A stretch of DNA of 64,000 nt, from assembly GCF_001189965.1 (NCBI RefSeq), contig NZ_LFLU01000002.1, positions 496,001 to 560,000 on the forward strand, written 5' to 3'. The notes under the pieces are model-generated. The model ran no database searches and was not told where the DNA came from. It saw only the letters and a list, made by a program, of their open reading frames with translations. Below are positions 43,072-53,197 of this stretch, in pieces (position 1 is the first letter of the stretch; every line of letters starts with the position of its first letter). A program made the translations under genes and the position numbers. Source of the stretch: Herbaspirillum rhizosphaerae (GTDB lineage: Bacteria; Pseudomonadota; Gammaproteobacteria; Burkholderiales; Burkholderiaceae_D).

Positions 43072-43893
43072 ATGCCTGAATTACCAGAAGTAGAAGTCAC
43101 CCGCCGCGGCGTCGCTCCTCATCTCGAAGGGCGCGCGGTCACCGCCGTGGTGATGCGCCATACCGGCTTGCGCTGGCCGTTCCCCGCCGACCTGCAGCAA
43201 CGGCTTGCCGGTCGCGTGGTGCGTTCGACCGGGCGGCGCGGCAAGTATCTGCTGATCAACTTCGACCATGGCACGCTGATCGTGCATCTGGGGATGTCGG
43301 GACACTTGCGTATTCTGCCTTTGGGCATAGCGCCGCAAAAGCACGATCACTTCGACCTCGTGGTCGGCAAGCAAGTCATGCGCATGACCGATCCGCGCCG
43401 CTTTGGCGCGGTTTTGTGGCACGACGTTGCCGATGGCGACATCGAGGAGCACATGCTGCTGCGTGGTCTGGGCCTGGAGCCGCTGGAAGACAAATTTTCG
43501 GCAAGAGAGCTGCATCGCCAGACGCGCAACCGCAGTGCACCGATCAAGCAGGTCTTGCTGGCCGGCGACATCGTGGTCGGGGTCGGTAATATTTATGCAT
43601 CGGAAAGCCTGTTCAAGGCCGGCATCAATCCAAAAACGGCGGCAAGCAAAATCAGCCTGCCGCGTTACGAGAAACTGGCGGCGGCGATCCGCGAGACGCT
43701 CGCTGCGGCGATCGAGCAGGGCGGCAGCAGCTTGCGCGACTTTATTGCCGTCAACGGCCAGTCGGGTTATTTCCAGCAAAGCTATTTCGTCTATAACCGT
43801 ACCGGCGAAGAGTGCCGCATCTGTGCGACGCCGATACGCCAGATCAAGCAAGGCCAGCGTTCCACCTTTTACTGTGTGATTTGCCAACGATGA
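43072..43893 (+). CDS. mutM: Formamidopyrimidine-DNA glycosylase
   Basis: Removes 8-oxoguanine and formamidopyrimidines opposite C and nicks the site. 273 residues from ATG 43072: [13 protein letters not shown] gives the catalytic Pro2 and Glu3. The helix-two-turn-helix segment is near [17 protein letters not shown] (165-181). The zinc finger is [10 protein letters not shown]...FYCVIC, a C-x2-C-x16-C-x2-C set. It overlaps mutY by 4 bp, joining the two enzymes of the GO repair system in one operon. Confidence 0.97.
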   Translation: MPELPEVEVTRRGVAPHLEGRAVTAVVMRHTGLRWPFPADLQQRLAGRVVRSTGRRGKYLLINFDHGTLIVHLGMSGHLRILPLGIAPQKHDHFDLVVGKQVMRMTDPRRFGAVLWHDVADGDIEEHMLLRGLGLEPLEDKFSARELHRQTRNRSAPIKQVLLAGDIVVGVGNIYASESLFKAGINPKTAASKISLPRYEKLAAAIRETLAAAIEQGGSSLRDFIAVNGQSGYFQQSYFVYNRTGEECRICATPIRQIKQGQRSTFYCVICQR

Positions 43894-45041
43894 AACGTGT
43901 TCTCACCAAAACGGATCTGACGCCCGGCGCCGTCCAGGCAGGCGCACTGACGGCGGCAGACAATTTCGCCGATCCCGGTTTTTCGGCCGCCGTCATCGGC
44001 TGGCAAAAGCAGCACGGCAGGCATGCCTTGCCGTGGCAGAACACGCGCGACGCCTATCGCATCTGGCTGTCTGAAATCATGCTGCAGCAGACGCAGGTGA
44101 CGGCCGTGATTCCGTATTATCAAAAATTCCTGCAGAGTTTTCCGACCGTCGAAAGTCTTGCGGCGGCGCCGTCCGAGGCGGTGATGTCGCACTGGAGCGG
44201 GCTCGGTTATTACACCCGGGCGCGCAACCTGCATCGCTGTGCGCAGCGTGTGACGGAGGAATACGGCGGACGTTTCCCCGATGATCCCGACTTGCTGGCC
44301 GATCTGCCGGGCATCGGCCGCTCCACGGCTGCGGCCATTGCTGCTTTCGCCTATGGCAAGCGTGCCGCCATTCTCGACGGCAACGTCAAGCGCGTGTTTG
44401 CGCGCGTGTTCGGCGTCGAAGGTTTTCCCGGCGCCAAGCCGGTGGAAGATCAGTTGTGGCGGCGCGCCGTTGCCTTGTTGCCGCAAGCCGACATGGAATC
44501 CTATACGCAGGGTTTGATGGACCTGGGGGCGACGCTCTGCGTGCGCGGCAAGCCGGCTTGCGATCGCTGCCCGCTGGCGCAACGCTGCGTGGCGCTTGCC
44601 ACGGACCGTACATCGGAGCTGCCGGTGCGCAAGCCGAAGAAGGCCGTTCCCGAAAAAGACACGATGATGTTGGTCATCAGCGAAGGTGGCGACGTCTTGT
44701 TGCAGCAGCGTCCCGACAGCGGGATCTGGGGCGGATTGCTGTCGCTGCCTGAGCTGCCGGTGAGCCGGAACGCCGAGGAGTTTGAACTCGCCGTCGACAA
44801 TGCGACGCGCCCTTTCGGCACGATTGCCGCCTGCCGCAAATTGCAGCCGTTTTCACACGTCTTCACGCATTTCAAATTGCACGTGTCGCCGTTCCAGGTG
44901 GTGCTGAAAAAGCGTTTGCTGCAGGCGGCCGAATCGGTGTACGTCTGGTACCCGGTCGCACAGTTGGCGGATGCGCCTTTGCCCGCACCCGTCAAGAAAC
45001 TGCTGCTGGGTGTGCTGCGCACCGATGATTTGCTGAATTGA
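43890..45041 (+). CDS. mutY: Adenine DNA glycosylase
   Basis: Excises A mispaired with 8-oxoguanine. 383 residues from ATG 43890, overlapping the mutM stop. The catalytic Glu (E62) is in [12 protein letters not shown]; the helix-hairpin-helix is [20 protein letters not shown] near 140-160. The 4Fe-4S cysteines follow C-x6-C-x2-C-x5-C ([17 protein letters not shown]). A C-terminal Nudix-like 8-oxoG-recognition domain spans about 255-380, with [12 protein letters not shown]. It is convergent with rapZ, 16 bp apart, with no evident terminator. Confidence 0.97.
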   Translation: MKRVLTKTDLTPGAVQAGALTAADNFADPGFSAAVIGWQKQHGRHALPWQNTRDAYRIWLSEIMLQQTQVTAVIPYYQKFLQSFPTVESLAAAPSEAVMSHWSGLGYYTRARNLHRCAQRVTEEYGGRFPDDPDLLADLPGIGRSTAAAIAAFAYGKRAAILDGNVKRVFARVFGVEGFPGAKPVEDQLWRRAVALLPQADMESYTQGLMDLGATLCVRGKPACDRCPLAQRCVALATDRTSELPVRKPKKAVPEKDTMMLVISEGGDVLLQQRPDSGIWGGLLSLPELPVSRNAEEFELAVDNATRPFGTIAACRKLQPFSHVFTHFKLHVSPFQVVLKKRLLQAAESVYVWYPVAQLADAPLPAPVKKLLLGVLRTDDLLN

Positions 45042-45057
45042 TGAGAGTTAAAATCGC

Positions 45058-45921
45058 TTAGCTGAGCTGGCGATGGCGTATCACGACATTCTCGTTTTCC
45101 GAGAAATATTTGGCCAGTTGCTCGACGATGTAAACCGAGCGGTGCTGTCCGCCGGTGCAACCGATCGCCACCGTCAGGTAGCTGCGATTGTCGCGCTTGA
45201 ATGAGGGCAGCCACTTTTCGACGAAGTTGCGGATGTCCGTCAGCAAGTCATTCACGGCAGGCAAGTCGGCAAGAAATTCGATCACCGGCGCATCGCGTCC
45301 CGTGAGCGGGCGCAGGCGCAGGTCATAGTGCGGATTGGGCAGCACGCGGACATCAAATACCAGATCCGCATCCAGCGGCACCCCGAATTTAAACGCAAAA
45401 GATTCAAACAGCAGGGTGAGGCTTGCCTGCTCGGTATCGATCAGGTCGCGAATCCACGCGCGCAGCTTGTTGGCGCTCAGGTTGGAGGTGTCGATGACGT
45501 GGCCCAGACCTTCGACCACGCTCAGCATTTCTCTTTCCTTGTGAATGCACTCGGTCAGCGTCATGCGGTCGGTCGGGTTCTGGTCGGGCAGCAGGCGGTG
45601 CGACAGCGGATGGCTGCGGCGCGTTTCGGAAAAACGCGTGATCAGCGATTCGGTGGTTGCGGTCAAAAAGAACAGTTTGACGTCATGTCCCTGCTCCTTG
45701 AGCAACTGAATATCCGGTCCCAGACCCGCAAGCGAATCGGCGCTGCGCGCGTCGGTAGCGACGGCCATTGTCTCATCGCCTTCTTGCAGACGGGTTTCCA
45801 CCAGGCTGCGCAGCAGCGCCGGCGGCAGATTGTCGACGCAAAAATAACCGGCGTCCTCCAGAACGTGGAGAGCGACCGATTTGCCGGAGCCGGAAATGCC
45901 AGTAATGAGGACGATACGCAT
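45058..45921 (-). CDS. rapZ: RNase adaptor / nucleotide-binding protein RapZ
   Basis: 287 residues. Walker A GISGSGKS (8-15), Walker-B-like segment near 55-65, and the conserved C-terminal domain with FKFGVPLDADLVFDVRVLPNP and VAIGCTGGQHRSVYIVEQLA near 250-270. In enterobacteria RapZ steers RNase E to the sRNA GlmZ; outside them it is mainly known as an NTP-binding partner of PTS-Ntr genes. Here it follows hprK and ptsN, the usual betaproteobacterial order. Confidence 0.95.
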   Translation of the reverse strand: MRIVLITGISGSGKSVALHVLEDAGYFCVDNLPPALLRSLVETRLQEGDETMAVATDARSADSLAGLGPDIQLLKEQGHDVKLFFLTATTESLITRFSETRRSHPLSHRLLPDQNPTDRMTLTECIHKEREMLSVVEGLGHVIDTSNLSANKLRAWIRDLIDTEQASLTLLFESFAFKFGVPLDADLVFDVRVLPNPHYDLRLRPLTGRDAPVIEFLADLPAVNDLLTDIRNFVEKWLPSFKRDNRSYLTVAIGCTGGQHRSVYIVEQLAKYFSENENVVIRHRQLS

Positions 45922-46033
45922 GGGTATGATGATACCTCAATGCAAAGGATGCTTCTGCTTACTTCCAGTTTAACCCAAAATTTTTAGGGGTTTTCCGTAC
46001 AGGAAATGGTCCCTTTGCAGCTTGTATTTATTC

Positions 46034-46972
46034 TTATTCGCCGTTCATCGCCTTGCGCTGGCGATCGATGAATTCCTTGAGCGTGTCGATGCCGCGCAAT
46101 TGCAGGATGGTGTTGCGTACCGCGGCTTCCAGCAGCACCGCGATATTGCGGCCGGCCGCCACCGGGATCACTACCTTGCGGATCGGCAGGCCGAGCACGT
46201 CTTCGAACTGGGCGTCGAGCGGCAGGCGTTCGTAGTTTTCTTCCAGCGTGCTGCGGCGGACCAGATGCACGATCAGCTTCAGGCGCATTTTGCGGCGCAC
46301 CGCGGTTTCGCCGAAGATCGCCTTGATATCGAGCAGTCCGAGGCCGCGCACTTCCAGCAAGTTTTGCAGCAGCGGCGGGCAGCGGCCTTCGATCATGTTC
46401 GGCGCAATACGCGCGAACTCGACGGCATCGTCGGCCACCAGACCGTGGCTGCGCGAGATCAGTTCCAGACCCAGTTCGCTTTTGCCGAGGCCGGATTCGC
46501 CGGTAATCAGCACGCCTACGCCGAGTACGTCCATGAACACGCCGTGCATGGTGATCTGTTGCGCCAGTTTTTTGGACAGGTAGACGCGCAGGTAATCGAT
46601 GACTTGCGCGGCAGGCAGCGGCGTCGAGAACAGCGGGATGTTTTTTTCGTCGCAGATCGCCAGGATATCGGGCGGCGTCGCCAGGCCTTGCGCGATGATG
46701 AACGCGGGCGGCTCGCCAGCCACCAGTTCGGCGGTTTGATAAGCGCGGGAAGTGTTGGAGAGGCGCTGGTAGTACTCGGTTTCCTGATGGCCGAAGACCT
46801 GAATGCGGCCCGGGTGGATCAGGTTCAAGTGGCCGACCTGATCGGCGGCCGAGGCGGCGTCGCCGGAAATCAGTCGTTCTCCGCCGGGGAAGCCGGCAAA
46901 CCAGCCCAGCTGCAGCGATTCGCGGTTTTCTTCATACAGTTGCTGTATCGATAGCGCGGTGTAGGCAGGCAT
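46034..46972 (-). CDS. hprK: HPr kinase/phosphorylase
   Basis: 312 residues. P-loop GESGLGKS (158-165); the preceding [17 protein letters not shown] carries the catalytic His (H143). The C-terminal signature [20 protein letters not shown] block lies near 207-222. It phosphorylates a Ser of HPr/NPr. A GGAG site precedes the ATG. HprK in a proteobacterium next to ptsN and rapZ points to regulation of the nitrogen-type PTS rather than sugar uptake. No hpr gene is in the window. Confidence 0.96.
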   Translation of the reverse strand: MPAYTALSIQQLYEENRESLQLGWFAGFPGGERLISGDAASAADQVGHLNLIHPGRIQVFGHQETEYYQRLSNTSRAYQTAELVAGEPPAFIIAQGLATPPDILAICDEKNIPLFSTPLPAAQVIDYLRVYLSKKLAQQITMHGVFMDVLGVGVLITGESGLGKSELGLELISRSHGLVADDAVEFARIAPNMIEGRCPPLLQNLLEVRGLGLLDIKAIFGETAVRRKMRLKLIVHLVRRSTLEENYERLPLDAQFEDVLGLPIRKVVIPVAAGRNIAVLLEAAVRNTILQLRGIDTLKEFIDRQRKAMNGE

Positions 46973-47073
46973 GGCTCTCCGAAAGACGGTGGTTACGGTG
47001 CGGCGTTAATTCACGTTATGCGTGCGCGGACGCAGCGGATCCTGGTCATGTAAGGATCCGCGCGTTATTTTGC

Positions 47074-47547
47074 TTAATTGGTTTTTTCCAGCGACGGCTG
47101 CCAGGTGACCAGGCGCGAGTACACGGACGCTGCGTCGGGATCGGCGATCAGTTCAGCGCGGAAGGCATTATCCGAAAACATCTCTGCAATTTCAGACAGG
47201 ATTTCCAGGTGCTGTTGCGTCACGTTGTCGGGGATCAGCAAAAAGATCAGCAGCTTCACGGGTTCGCCGTCGGGCGACTCGAAAGGAATCGGCTCGGCCA
47301 GGCGCATGAATAGCGCCAGCGGCGCCTTGAGTCCTTTGATGCGGCCATGCGGAACGGCCACGCCGTGTCCCAGCCCTGTCGAGCCTAGGCGTTCGCGTGC
47401 AAACAGGTTTTCAGAAACAGTGGAGCGAGCGATGCCGCTGTTGTTTTCAAAGGTAAGTCCGGCTTGTTCGAATGCTCGTTTTTTGCTGGAGACTTCTAAG
47501 TCCAGAATGACGTTCTCTGGGGACAGGATTTTTGCTAGATTTGTCAT
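47074..47547 (-). CDS. ptsN: PTS IIA-like nitrogen-regulatory protein
   Basis: 157 residues of the EIIA-Ntr family. The phospho-accepting His is H67 in GHGVAVPHGRI, with upstream ENLFARERLGSTGLG. The end EKTN is close to the usual length. It relays phosphate from EI-Ntr/NPr and adjusts potassium, nitrogen and envelope functions. Downstream on the same strand are hprK and rapZ. rpoN and hpf, often directly upstream, are absent; pagP stands there instead. Confidence 0.95.
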   Translation of the reverse strand: MTNLAKILSPENVILDLEVSSKKRAFEQAGLTFENNSGIARSTVSENLFARERLGSTGLGHGVAVPHGRIKGLKAPLALFMRLAEPIPFESPDGEPVKLLIFLLIPDNVTQQHLEILSEIAEMFSDNAFRAELIADPDAASVYSRLVTWQPSLEKTN

Positions 47548-47674
47548 GACACAAAAGAAAGGCGCTAGATAGGCTTTTGTGCAGGATTATAGGCTTCTTT
47601 GGGAGTTACGCAATGAATTCCGGTGTTGCTTTCGGGTAAATGTCGGGCGCTGCGGGAGCGGCCCGGGAGGGTGA

Positions 47675-47720
47675 TAAAAAATCGTTTTCCCCGGTAAGAC
47701 GGGCCTGTTTTACCGGGGAA
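47675..47720 (-). terminator. Hairpin downstream of pagP
   Basis: On the minus strand TTCCCCGGTAA, 12-base loop, TTACCGGGGAA (arms 47710-47720 and 47687-47697), then AACGATTTTTT. It is a strong 11-bp stem with the T-run offset by a few bases, 15 bp after the pagP stop. Confidence 0.65.
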
Positions 47721-47735
47721 GCAAGCGCGCAGGTT

Positions 47736-48350
47736 TTACATCTCGATGCGGCCAAAAACCAACAGCACGTCGCCGCTGTTCTTGTTCGATGAGAAACGCG
47801 GAACGTAAGAAAACATGATTTTTGCCTTTTTGGTGCCGATCGATGCCAGCGGCAGCGGCACGGGGAAGGGGACTCCGCCGAAATAATCCTGGCGGCTCAT
47901 CAGCATTGCCGTGCCGCCGATGCCAAGTTCCAGCGGCGTGTGGCTGATCGGAAACACCCACTCATAGGCGTAACCGGCCATGATCTGCGGATGGCGGTGC
48001 GAATCCTTGATCACGAAGCCGTACAGCGATTCGTCGTCGCCGCGCTCATTGCGCATGGTCTTGCCGTAGCCGAGGCCCCAGGCATGTTCGTTGAGTTCGT
48101 TCAGCTTCTCTTTGGTGTAGGTGCTGCGGCCATGGTGCGCCCATCCGGAGACGTAGATCGCATCGTCGCCCTTGTCGATGATTTCCGACGCGTGGTTCTT
48201 GGCGGATTGCCACCAGCTGAATTCGTCGCTCTGCTGGGCCATGGCAGGCAGCGATGCGCCTGCGCAGGCTACCGTGAAAATTCCCGCCAGCAAAGCGCGG
48301 TGGGAAGGGCGGCGGGAAAGGCGAAAGGAGGATGGAAATAATTGGCTCAT
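47736..48350 (-). CDS. pagP: Lipid A palmitoyltransferase PagP
   Basis: Outer-membrane beta-barrel enzyme that moves palmitate from phospholipid to lipid A. 204 residues with signal peptide (cleavage near AMA-QQ at 38). Family blocks: ASEIIDKGDDAIYVSGWAHH near 54-73 with the catalytic His (72 or 73), LNELNEHAWGLGYGKT, and VIKDSHRHPQIMAGYAYEW with the catalytic Asp116-Ser117 pair. No Shine-Dalgarno site is obvious before the ATG. It is transcribed toward ptsN with a terminator between, so is its own unit. No PhoP box was recognised. Confidence 0.93.
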   Translation of the reverse strand: MSQLFPSSFRLSRRPSHRALLAGIFTVACAGASLPAMAQQSDEFSWWQSAKNHASEIIDKGDDAIYVSGWAHHGRSTYTKEKLNELNEHAWGLGYGKTMRNERGDDESLYGFVIKDSHRHPQIMAGYAYEWVFPISHTPLELGIGGTAMLMSRQDYFGGVPFPVPLPLASIGTKKAKIMFSYVPRFSSNKNSGDVLLVFGRIEM

Positions 48351-48812
48351 ATTTTTTATTGGCTATGAATGGTCGATTGCAATTGGCGTGGCATGTCCGG
48401 ATTGACGGATATCTGCCTGGAGGAAACTGACCGTTTTCCCCGCCATGAAAAAAGGGCGTGGTTGTGCCGTTGTGCAGCGAAGACCGAGTTTGTGCAAAGA
48501 CGAAAACGACGGCTGCAAGATCAGCAAAATCAACGCACATGAAGCCTTGCTTCAGAGCCTTGTTGCCGTTGTGCGTTTCGAATGTTGCGGATTGAAAATC
48601 AACGATGCAGACGAAGCATCGTCTGGTGAACTGTCCATGACTGAGACAAGATCATGGCACAAGAAGTTTTCTGAAAAACGTGAAAATAGTTTCAAAATGT
48701 TGCGGGAAGCGGCCTGCAGGCCGGTCGTTCGGCAGGAAACGCTGTATTTTCCGACGATGCGCAGGATGTAATTCCTTTGTAACAAGGAGCTTACATCTTG
48801 CGCCGGATCGAT
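48351..48812. other. Non-coding region between pagP and queF
   Basis: 462 bp that separate the pagP start from the queF stop, both leftward. It includes a CGATGC-AGACGAA-GCATCG hairpin (about 48602-48620) and the palindrome GGCCTGCAGGCC (about 48711-48722). Open frames exist but lack ribosome-binding sites and recognisable domains. The pagP promoter must lie within it. Confidence 0.5.
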
Positions 48813-49652
48813 TTATTGACGTGCGTTTCTCAGGTTGGAAGGTGCACGGCTCGCAGAAAAATTACTGCGCCATGGATTGATGTCAAGACCGCCGCGCCGT
48901 GTATAACGCGCATAAACTGAAAGCTTCTGGGGTTTGCATTGACGCAAGACGTCGACAAAAATGCGCTCCACGCATTGCTCGTGAAATTCGTTGTGTTCAC
49001 GGAATCCGATCAGGTATTTCAGCAAGGCTTCCTGATTGATCGGCGCGCCGACATAGTGGATCTGCACGCTGCCCCAGTCCGGCTGGCCGGTGACCGGGCA
49101 GTTGGATTTCAGCAGATGCGACAACAGCGTTTCTTCCACCATTGCTTCATCCTGATTGGCGAACAGCAGCGAGGGATTCGGATGATGGTCGACGACTTCG
49201 ATATCCAGCCGGTCCAGCAGCAGGCCGCTCAGTTCGCCCATCTGCAAAGCGGAGAACGCGCCGGGTTCCGTCAGCGTGACTTGCACGCCGGCGCCTGCCG
49301 CCGCCGACAGATCTTTTTGCACGATATCGATCAACGCCTGCTGATCGTCAAGACGGGTCTGGTTGAACGAGTTCAGGTAGAGCTTGAAGGATTTCGATTC
49401 GAGGATGTTGGCGGAGTCCGCCGGAATCATGAAGGTGGCAATCGCAATCTGCGGCTTGCCGCGTTGATTCAGCCAGGACACTTCATACGCATTCCAGATA
49501 TCGATGCCGAAAAACGGCAGCGTGCCTTGCAGGCCGAGTTCGTCGCGCTTGGCCTGGCGCGGAATCGGGAACAGCAAAGCCGGGTCGTAGGCGCTGGGAT
49601 AAGCGGAGGACTTGCCCAGCGGCGAGGTGTCGGGTGAATTCGGGTGCATCAT
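48813..49652 (-). CDS. queF: NADPH-dependent 7-cyano-7-deazaguanine reductase (long QueF)
   Basis: Reduces preQ0 to preQ1 in queuosine synthesis. 279 residues, the E. coli-type bimodular form. The N-terminal module contains the [20 protein letters not shown] block; the catalytic Cys is C185 in [14 protein letters not shown], with [14 protein letters not shown] near 228-241 and [14 protein letters not shown] near the C-terminus. The window shows no other queuosine genes. Confidence 0.96.
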   Translation of the reverse strand: MMHPNSPDTSPLGKSSAYPSAYDPALLFPIPRQAKRDELGLQGTLPFFGIDIWNAYEVSWLNQRGKPQIAIATFMIPADSANILESKSFKLYLNSFNQTRLDDQQALIDIVQKDLSAAAGAGVQVTLTEPGAFSALQMGELSGLLLDRLDIEVVDHHPNPSLLFANQDEAMVEETLLSHLLKSNCPVTGQPDWGSVQIHYVGAPINQEALLKYLIGFREHNEFHEQCVERIFVDVLRQCKPQKLSVYARYTRRGGLDINPWRSNFSASRAPSNLRNARQ

Positions 49653-49728
49653 GGTCTTGCTTCCTTCGTGCTTCTGGCGTTTCTTTATGTGGCGTGTCGG
49701 TGCGGGTGCTGCAATTATCCTGGGCGGT

Positions 49729-51255
49729 TTAACCCAGGAACAGTTTGTACAGCGGATTCTTGCTCTCGTCCCAATGACGATAACCGAGGTTGTCGAGGAA
49801 GGCGCGGAAGGTTTTCATTTCCTTCTTTGGCACCTGCAGCCCGACCAGAATGCGGCCGACATCGCCGCCTTGATTGCGGTAGTGGAACAGGCTGATATTC
49901 CAGTTCGGATTCATGTTGCTCAGGAAGCGCATCAGCGCGCCCGGACGTTCCGGGAACTCGAAACGGTACAGCAATTCGTCCTGCGCCAGCGAACTCTTGC
50001 CGCCGACCAGATGGCGGATATGGACCTTCGCCAGTTCGTCGTGCGTCAGGTCCAGCGTGCTGAAACCGTTCTTCTCGAATGTCTTCGCGATCTTGGCCGG
50101 TTCGTCGGCGCTGCTGGTCTGGATGCCGACGAAGATGTGCGCGGACTTTGCATCGCTGATACGGTAGTTGAATTCGGTCACATTGCGCGGTCCGACCACT
50201 TCGCAGAAACGTTTGAAGCTGCCGTGTTCTTCCGGAATCGTGACGGCGAACACCGCCTCGCGCGCTTCGCCGACATCGGCCATTTCCGCGACGAAGCGCA
50301 GGCGGTCGAAGTTCATGTTGGCGCCGCAGGCGATGGTGATCAGGGATTCGTTCTTGATCGGCTTCTTGCTGTTTTTGGCGCGCTCGATGTAAGCCTTGGC
50401 ACCGGCGACGGCCAGTGCGCCGGCTGGTTCGACGATGCTGCGCGTGTCCTGGAAGATATCCTTGATCGCGGTGCAGACGGCGTCGGTGTCGACCAGGATG
50501 ATGTCGTCGACCAGTTGTTTGGTGATGCGGAAGGTTTCTTCGCCGACCAGCTTGACCGCGGTCCCATCCGAGAACAGACCCACGTCCGGCAAGGTGATGC
50601 GGCGGCCGGCCTTGATGCTGCGCGCCATGGCGTCGGAGTCCGTGGTCTGCACGCCGATGATCTTGATGTCCGGACGCACGGCCTTGACGTAGGCCGCGAT
50701 GCCTGAGATCAGGCCGCCACCGCCGATGGCGACGAAAATGGCGTGGATAGGATCGGGATGCTGGCGCAGGATTTCCATGCCGACGGTGCCCTGGCCGGCG
50801 ATGACGTAAGGATCGTCGAACGGGTGGACGAAAGTCAGCTTCAGTTTCTTTTCCAGCGTCAGCGCATGGTTGTAGGCGTCGGTGAACGAATCGCCGAACA
50901 GCACCACTTCGCCGCCGCGGCCCTTGACCGCTTCAATCTTCACGGTCGGCGTGGTGGTCGGCATGACGATCACGGCGCGGCAGCCGAGCTTGGCGGCCGA
51001 CAGGGCGACACCTTGCGCGTGATTGCCGGCCGAGGCGCAAATCACGCCGCGCTTCAACTGCACCGGACTCAGATGCGCCATCTTGTTATAGGCGCCGCGC
51101 AGCTTGAAGCTGAACACGCTCTGCATATCTTCGCGCTTGAAGTAAATCCGATTTTCCATCCGCTGCGACAGGGTGTTGGCAATCTCCAGCGGCGTTTCAA
51201 CAGCAACGTCGTAGACACGGGCGGTGAGGATTTTCTGCAAGTAGTCGGTGGTCAT
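49729..51255 (-). CDS. ilvA: Threonine ammonia-lyase (biosynthetic)
   Basis: PLP enzyme giving 2-oxobutyrate for isoleucine synthesis. 508 residues from ATG 51255 ([20 protein letters not shown]); a frame reaching 51468 has an unlikely N-terminus. The PLP Lys is K51 in [12 protein letters not shown], and the phosphate loop is [15 protein letters not shown] near 190. Two ACT-like domains near 330-500 ([31 protein letters not shown]) indicate the feedback-regulated biosynthetic form. A clear Shine-Dalgarno is missing. Confidence 0.96.
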   Translation of the reverse strand: MTTDYLQKILTARVYDVAVETPLEIANTLSQRMENRIYFKREDMQSVFSFKLRGAYNKMAHLSPVQLKRGVICASAGNHAQGVALSAAKLGCRAVIVMPTTTPTVKIEAVKGRGGEVVLFGDSFTDAYNHALTLEKKLKLTFVHPFDDPYVIAGQGTVGMEILRQHPDPIHAIFVAIGGGGLISGIAAYVKAVRPDIKIIGVQTTDSDAMARSIKAGRRITLPDVGLFSDGTAVKLVGEETFRITKQLVDDIILVDTDAVCTAIKDIFQDTRSIVEPAGALAVAGAKAYIERAKNSKKPIKNESLITIACGANMNFDRLRFVAEMADVGEAREAVFAVTIPEEHGSFKRFCEVVGPRNVTEFNYRISDAKSAHIFVGIQTSSADEPAKIAKTFEKNGFSTLDLTHDELAKVHIRHLVGGKSSLAQDELLYRFEFPERPGALMRFLSNMNPNWNISLFHYRNQGGDVGRILVGLQVPKKEMKTFRAFLDNLGYRHWDESKNPLYKLFLG

Positions 51256-51523
51256 GGTCTGGTCAGGGCACAGTTCTGCGTGGTTCACGCAGTTTTGGTT
51301 ACGCGATTTGTGTCCCGTTTTACCCCGCTTTCGCAGGTAGAACAGGAAAAGGCATGGTCGCGGCGAACTGATCATTATAATGGAGCCGCCGCACGGACTT
51401 ATATTGACGCGTGCATGCGGCGTATCCGCCGTGACGAAAAAGGCTGAAAAATCGGCTATTGCAACCAATTGCGGTCAAAGTTCTCCTACTTCTTCCGCAT
51501 CTTCCAATTACTTTCCCATCTGC

Positions 51524-52015
51524 ATGATTGAAAACGCCATTCTCTGGTTATTGAAAACCCTTGCCGTCCCCACAGTCGGCCTGACTTCCGTCTTCATCAT
51601 CAGTTTTGTTTCGGCAACATTGCTGCCGCTCGGCTCCGAGCCCGCCGTCTTTGCGGTCATCAAAGCCAATCCGGAGATCTTCTGGCAAGTGATTCTGGTG
51701 GCAACCGTGGGCAATACGCTGGGCGGCGTGGTGGACTACTGGATGGGATACGGCGCCAAGCAGACCTTTGCCAGAGAACGCACCAGCCGCTGGTTCCACT
51801 GGCTGGAGCGCTTCGGCGCCAAGACCATGCTGCTGGCCTGGCTGCCGGGTATCGGCGATCCGATCTGCACGCTGGCGGGCTGGCTCAAACTGCCGTTCTG
51901 GCCGTCGGTGTTCTACATGGCGATCGGCAAATTCGTGCGCTATATCCTGATGACCTGGCTGTTGCTGAATGTGCCGGACGGTTTCTGGCGCAGTGTGGCG
52001 GACTGGCTGGCCTAG
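51524..52015 (+). CDS. YqaA/DedA-like small membrane protein
   Basis: 163 residues from ATG 51524 (MIENAILWLLKTLAVPTVGL). Four or five hydrophobic segments and the YqaA-type VTT motifs: FVSATLLPLGSEPAVFA near 29-45, VATVGNTLGGVVDYWMGYG near 61-79, and LAWLPGIGDPICTLAGWL near 104-121. DedA-superfamily members influence lipid carrier translocation, but YqaA itself is uncharacterised. Its start lies about 270 bp from the divergent ilvA start; it is convergent with the ZIP gene, 7 bp apart. Confidence 0.9.
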   Translation: MIENAILWLLKTLAVPTVGLTSVFIISFVSATLLPLGSEPAVFAVIKANPEIFWQVILVATVGNTLGGVVDYWMGYGAKQTFARERTSRWFHWLERFGAKTMLLAWLPGIGDPICTLAGWLKLPFWPSVFYMAIGKFVRYILMTWLLLNVPDGFWRSVADWLA

Positions 52016-52022
52016 GGTCTTT

Positions 52023-52976
52023 TTAGCCCAGCAGCGTATCAAGCAGCATCATCGTCACGAAGCCGGCCAGCAAGCCCAGCGTGGCTTGGGTTTCGTGGCC
52101 CTGGCGATGCGACTCGGGAATCACTTCGTGACTGATCACGAACAGCATCGCGCCGCCGGCGCCTGCCAGCGCCCACGGCAAGGCGGTTGCAGAGACGCCG
52201 GTCGCCAGCGCGCCGAGCACGCCGCCGATGGGTTCCACCAGGCCGGACAGAATTCCGGCGCCGGCCGATTTCCACGGCGAATAACCCAGCGTGCGCAAAG
52301 CCAGCGCCACGACCAGACCTTCCGGAATATCCTGGATCCCGATGCCGGTTGCCAGCGCAACGGCCTTGCCCATCTCATCCGCGCCGAAGCCCACGCCGAT
52401 CGCCAGGCCTTCCGGGAAATTGTGGATGGTGACGGCCATCACGAACATCCAGATGCGGCTGGTGCGCGCAGAATGGATCTCCGGATTGGGCGCAATGAAA
52501 TGCTGATGCGGCACCAGATGATTGATCGCCAGCACAAACAGACCGCCGAGCATGATGCCGGTTGCCGTCAGCAGCACCGCGGCAGTCTTGCCGTAACCCA
52601 GCGCCTGCGCCTGGTTCATGGCCGGAATGATCAGCGAAAATACGCTGGCCGCCAGCATGATGCCGCCGCCGTAGCCCAGCATCACGTCCTGGGTACGTTC
52701 CGAAATGCGGCGCGTGAACAATACGCCGAGCGCGCCCAGCGCCGTCAGTCCCGCAGCCGCAGAGGAGCCGAGCAAAGCCGGCATGACCTGCGGATGCGCA
52801 AGGAAGAAGCCGCTCAGTCCTTCGTAGGATTTGACCAGAATGAAAATGAGGCCGACCGCCAGCATGGCGATCTGGCGCCACCTCAGGCGCAGGCGTGGCG
52901 CAGCGTATTCAGCGGAGGTCGGAGCGGATTGGTTTAAATATGGTTTGCGCAATTGAGCTTGTATCATGGCAGTCAT
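52023..52976 (-). CDS. ZIP-family divalent metal transporter
   Basis: 317 residues, about eight TM segments. The ZIP metal-site motif HNFPEG in TM4 (AVTIHNFPEGLAIGVGFGAD, near 183) and its partner QDIPEG in TM5 (GIGIQDIPEGLVVALAL) are intact, as in the GufA-like branch. A His-containing loop (NHLVPHQHFIAPN) precedes TM4. Zn2+, Fe2+ or Mn2+ uptake are possible. A 25-codon ORF with its own ribosome-binding site lies 31 bp upstream, and an inverted repeat is further up, suggesting regulated expression. Confidence 0.92.
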   Translation of the reverse strand: MTAMIQAQLRKPYLNQSAPTSAEYAAPRLRLRWRQIAMLAVGLIFILVKSYEGLSGFFLAHPQVMPALLGSSAAAGLTALGALGVLFTRRISERTQDVMLGYGGGIMLAASVFSLIIPAMNQAQALGYGKTAAVLLTATGIMLGGLFVLAINHLVPHQHFIAPNPEIHSARTSRIWMFVMAVTIHNFPEGLAIGVGFGADEMGKAVALATGIGIQDIPEGLVVALALRTLGYSPWKSAGAGILSGLVEPIGGVLGALATGVSATALPWALAGAGGAMLFVISHEVIPESHRQGHETQATLGLLAGFVTMMLLDTLLG

Positions 52977-53007
52977 CCCTATCTGTATGGATTGGCGGAT
53001 GGCTGTC

Positions 53008-53085
53008 CTAAGCTTTGCACTCGGCGTATTCAGCGAGGGTGATGGCTAGATTTTCCAGAAATTCGGTAATCAGTACTTGCAACAT
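53008..53085 (-). CDS. Possible 25-residue leader ORF upstream of the ZIP gene
   Basis: ATG 53085 to TAG 53008 encodes MLQVLITEFLENLAITLAEY plus AECKA. It is preceded by GTGGAGAATGCT, with GGAG about eight bases before the ATG. The product would be an acidic amphipathic helix with one Cys. It sits 31 bp before the ZIP start on the same strand, so it could be a leader peptide or a small membrane-associated protein. No homologue is known to me, and a chance ORF is possible. Confidence 0.45.
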   Translation of the reverse strand: MLQVLITEFLENLAITLAEYAECKA

Positions 53086-53173
53086 AGCATTCTCCACGGG
53101 GCTTGGGTGAAATTTCGACAAGCCAATAATAAATTTAAACAATTAGAATTAAAAAATTGATTGTATTTATTGA

Positions 53174-53197
53174 TGCAATAGGAATGTTTATATTGCA
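53174..53197. promoter_or_regulatory. Inverted repeat between the ZIP and DUF3683 genes
   Basis: TGCAATA (53174-53180), 10-bp spacer, TATTGCA (53191-53197): perfect 7-bp arms in AT-rich DNA between the divergent genes. It resembles a dimeric regulator site. It does not match Fur or Zur consensus as I know it. Confidence 0.5.

Noticed and set aside
48445..48771. Possible 108-codon gene between pagP and queF
   Set aside because: No Shine-Dalgarno site, no domain, and composition unlike the neighbours; kept as non-coding.
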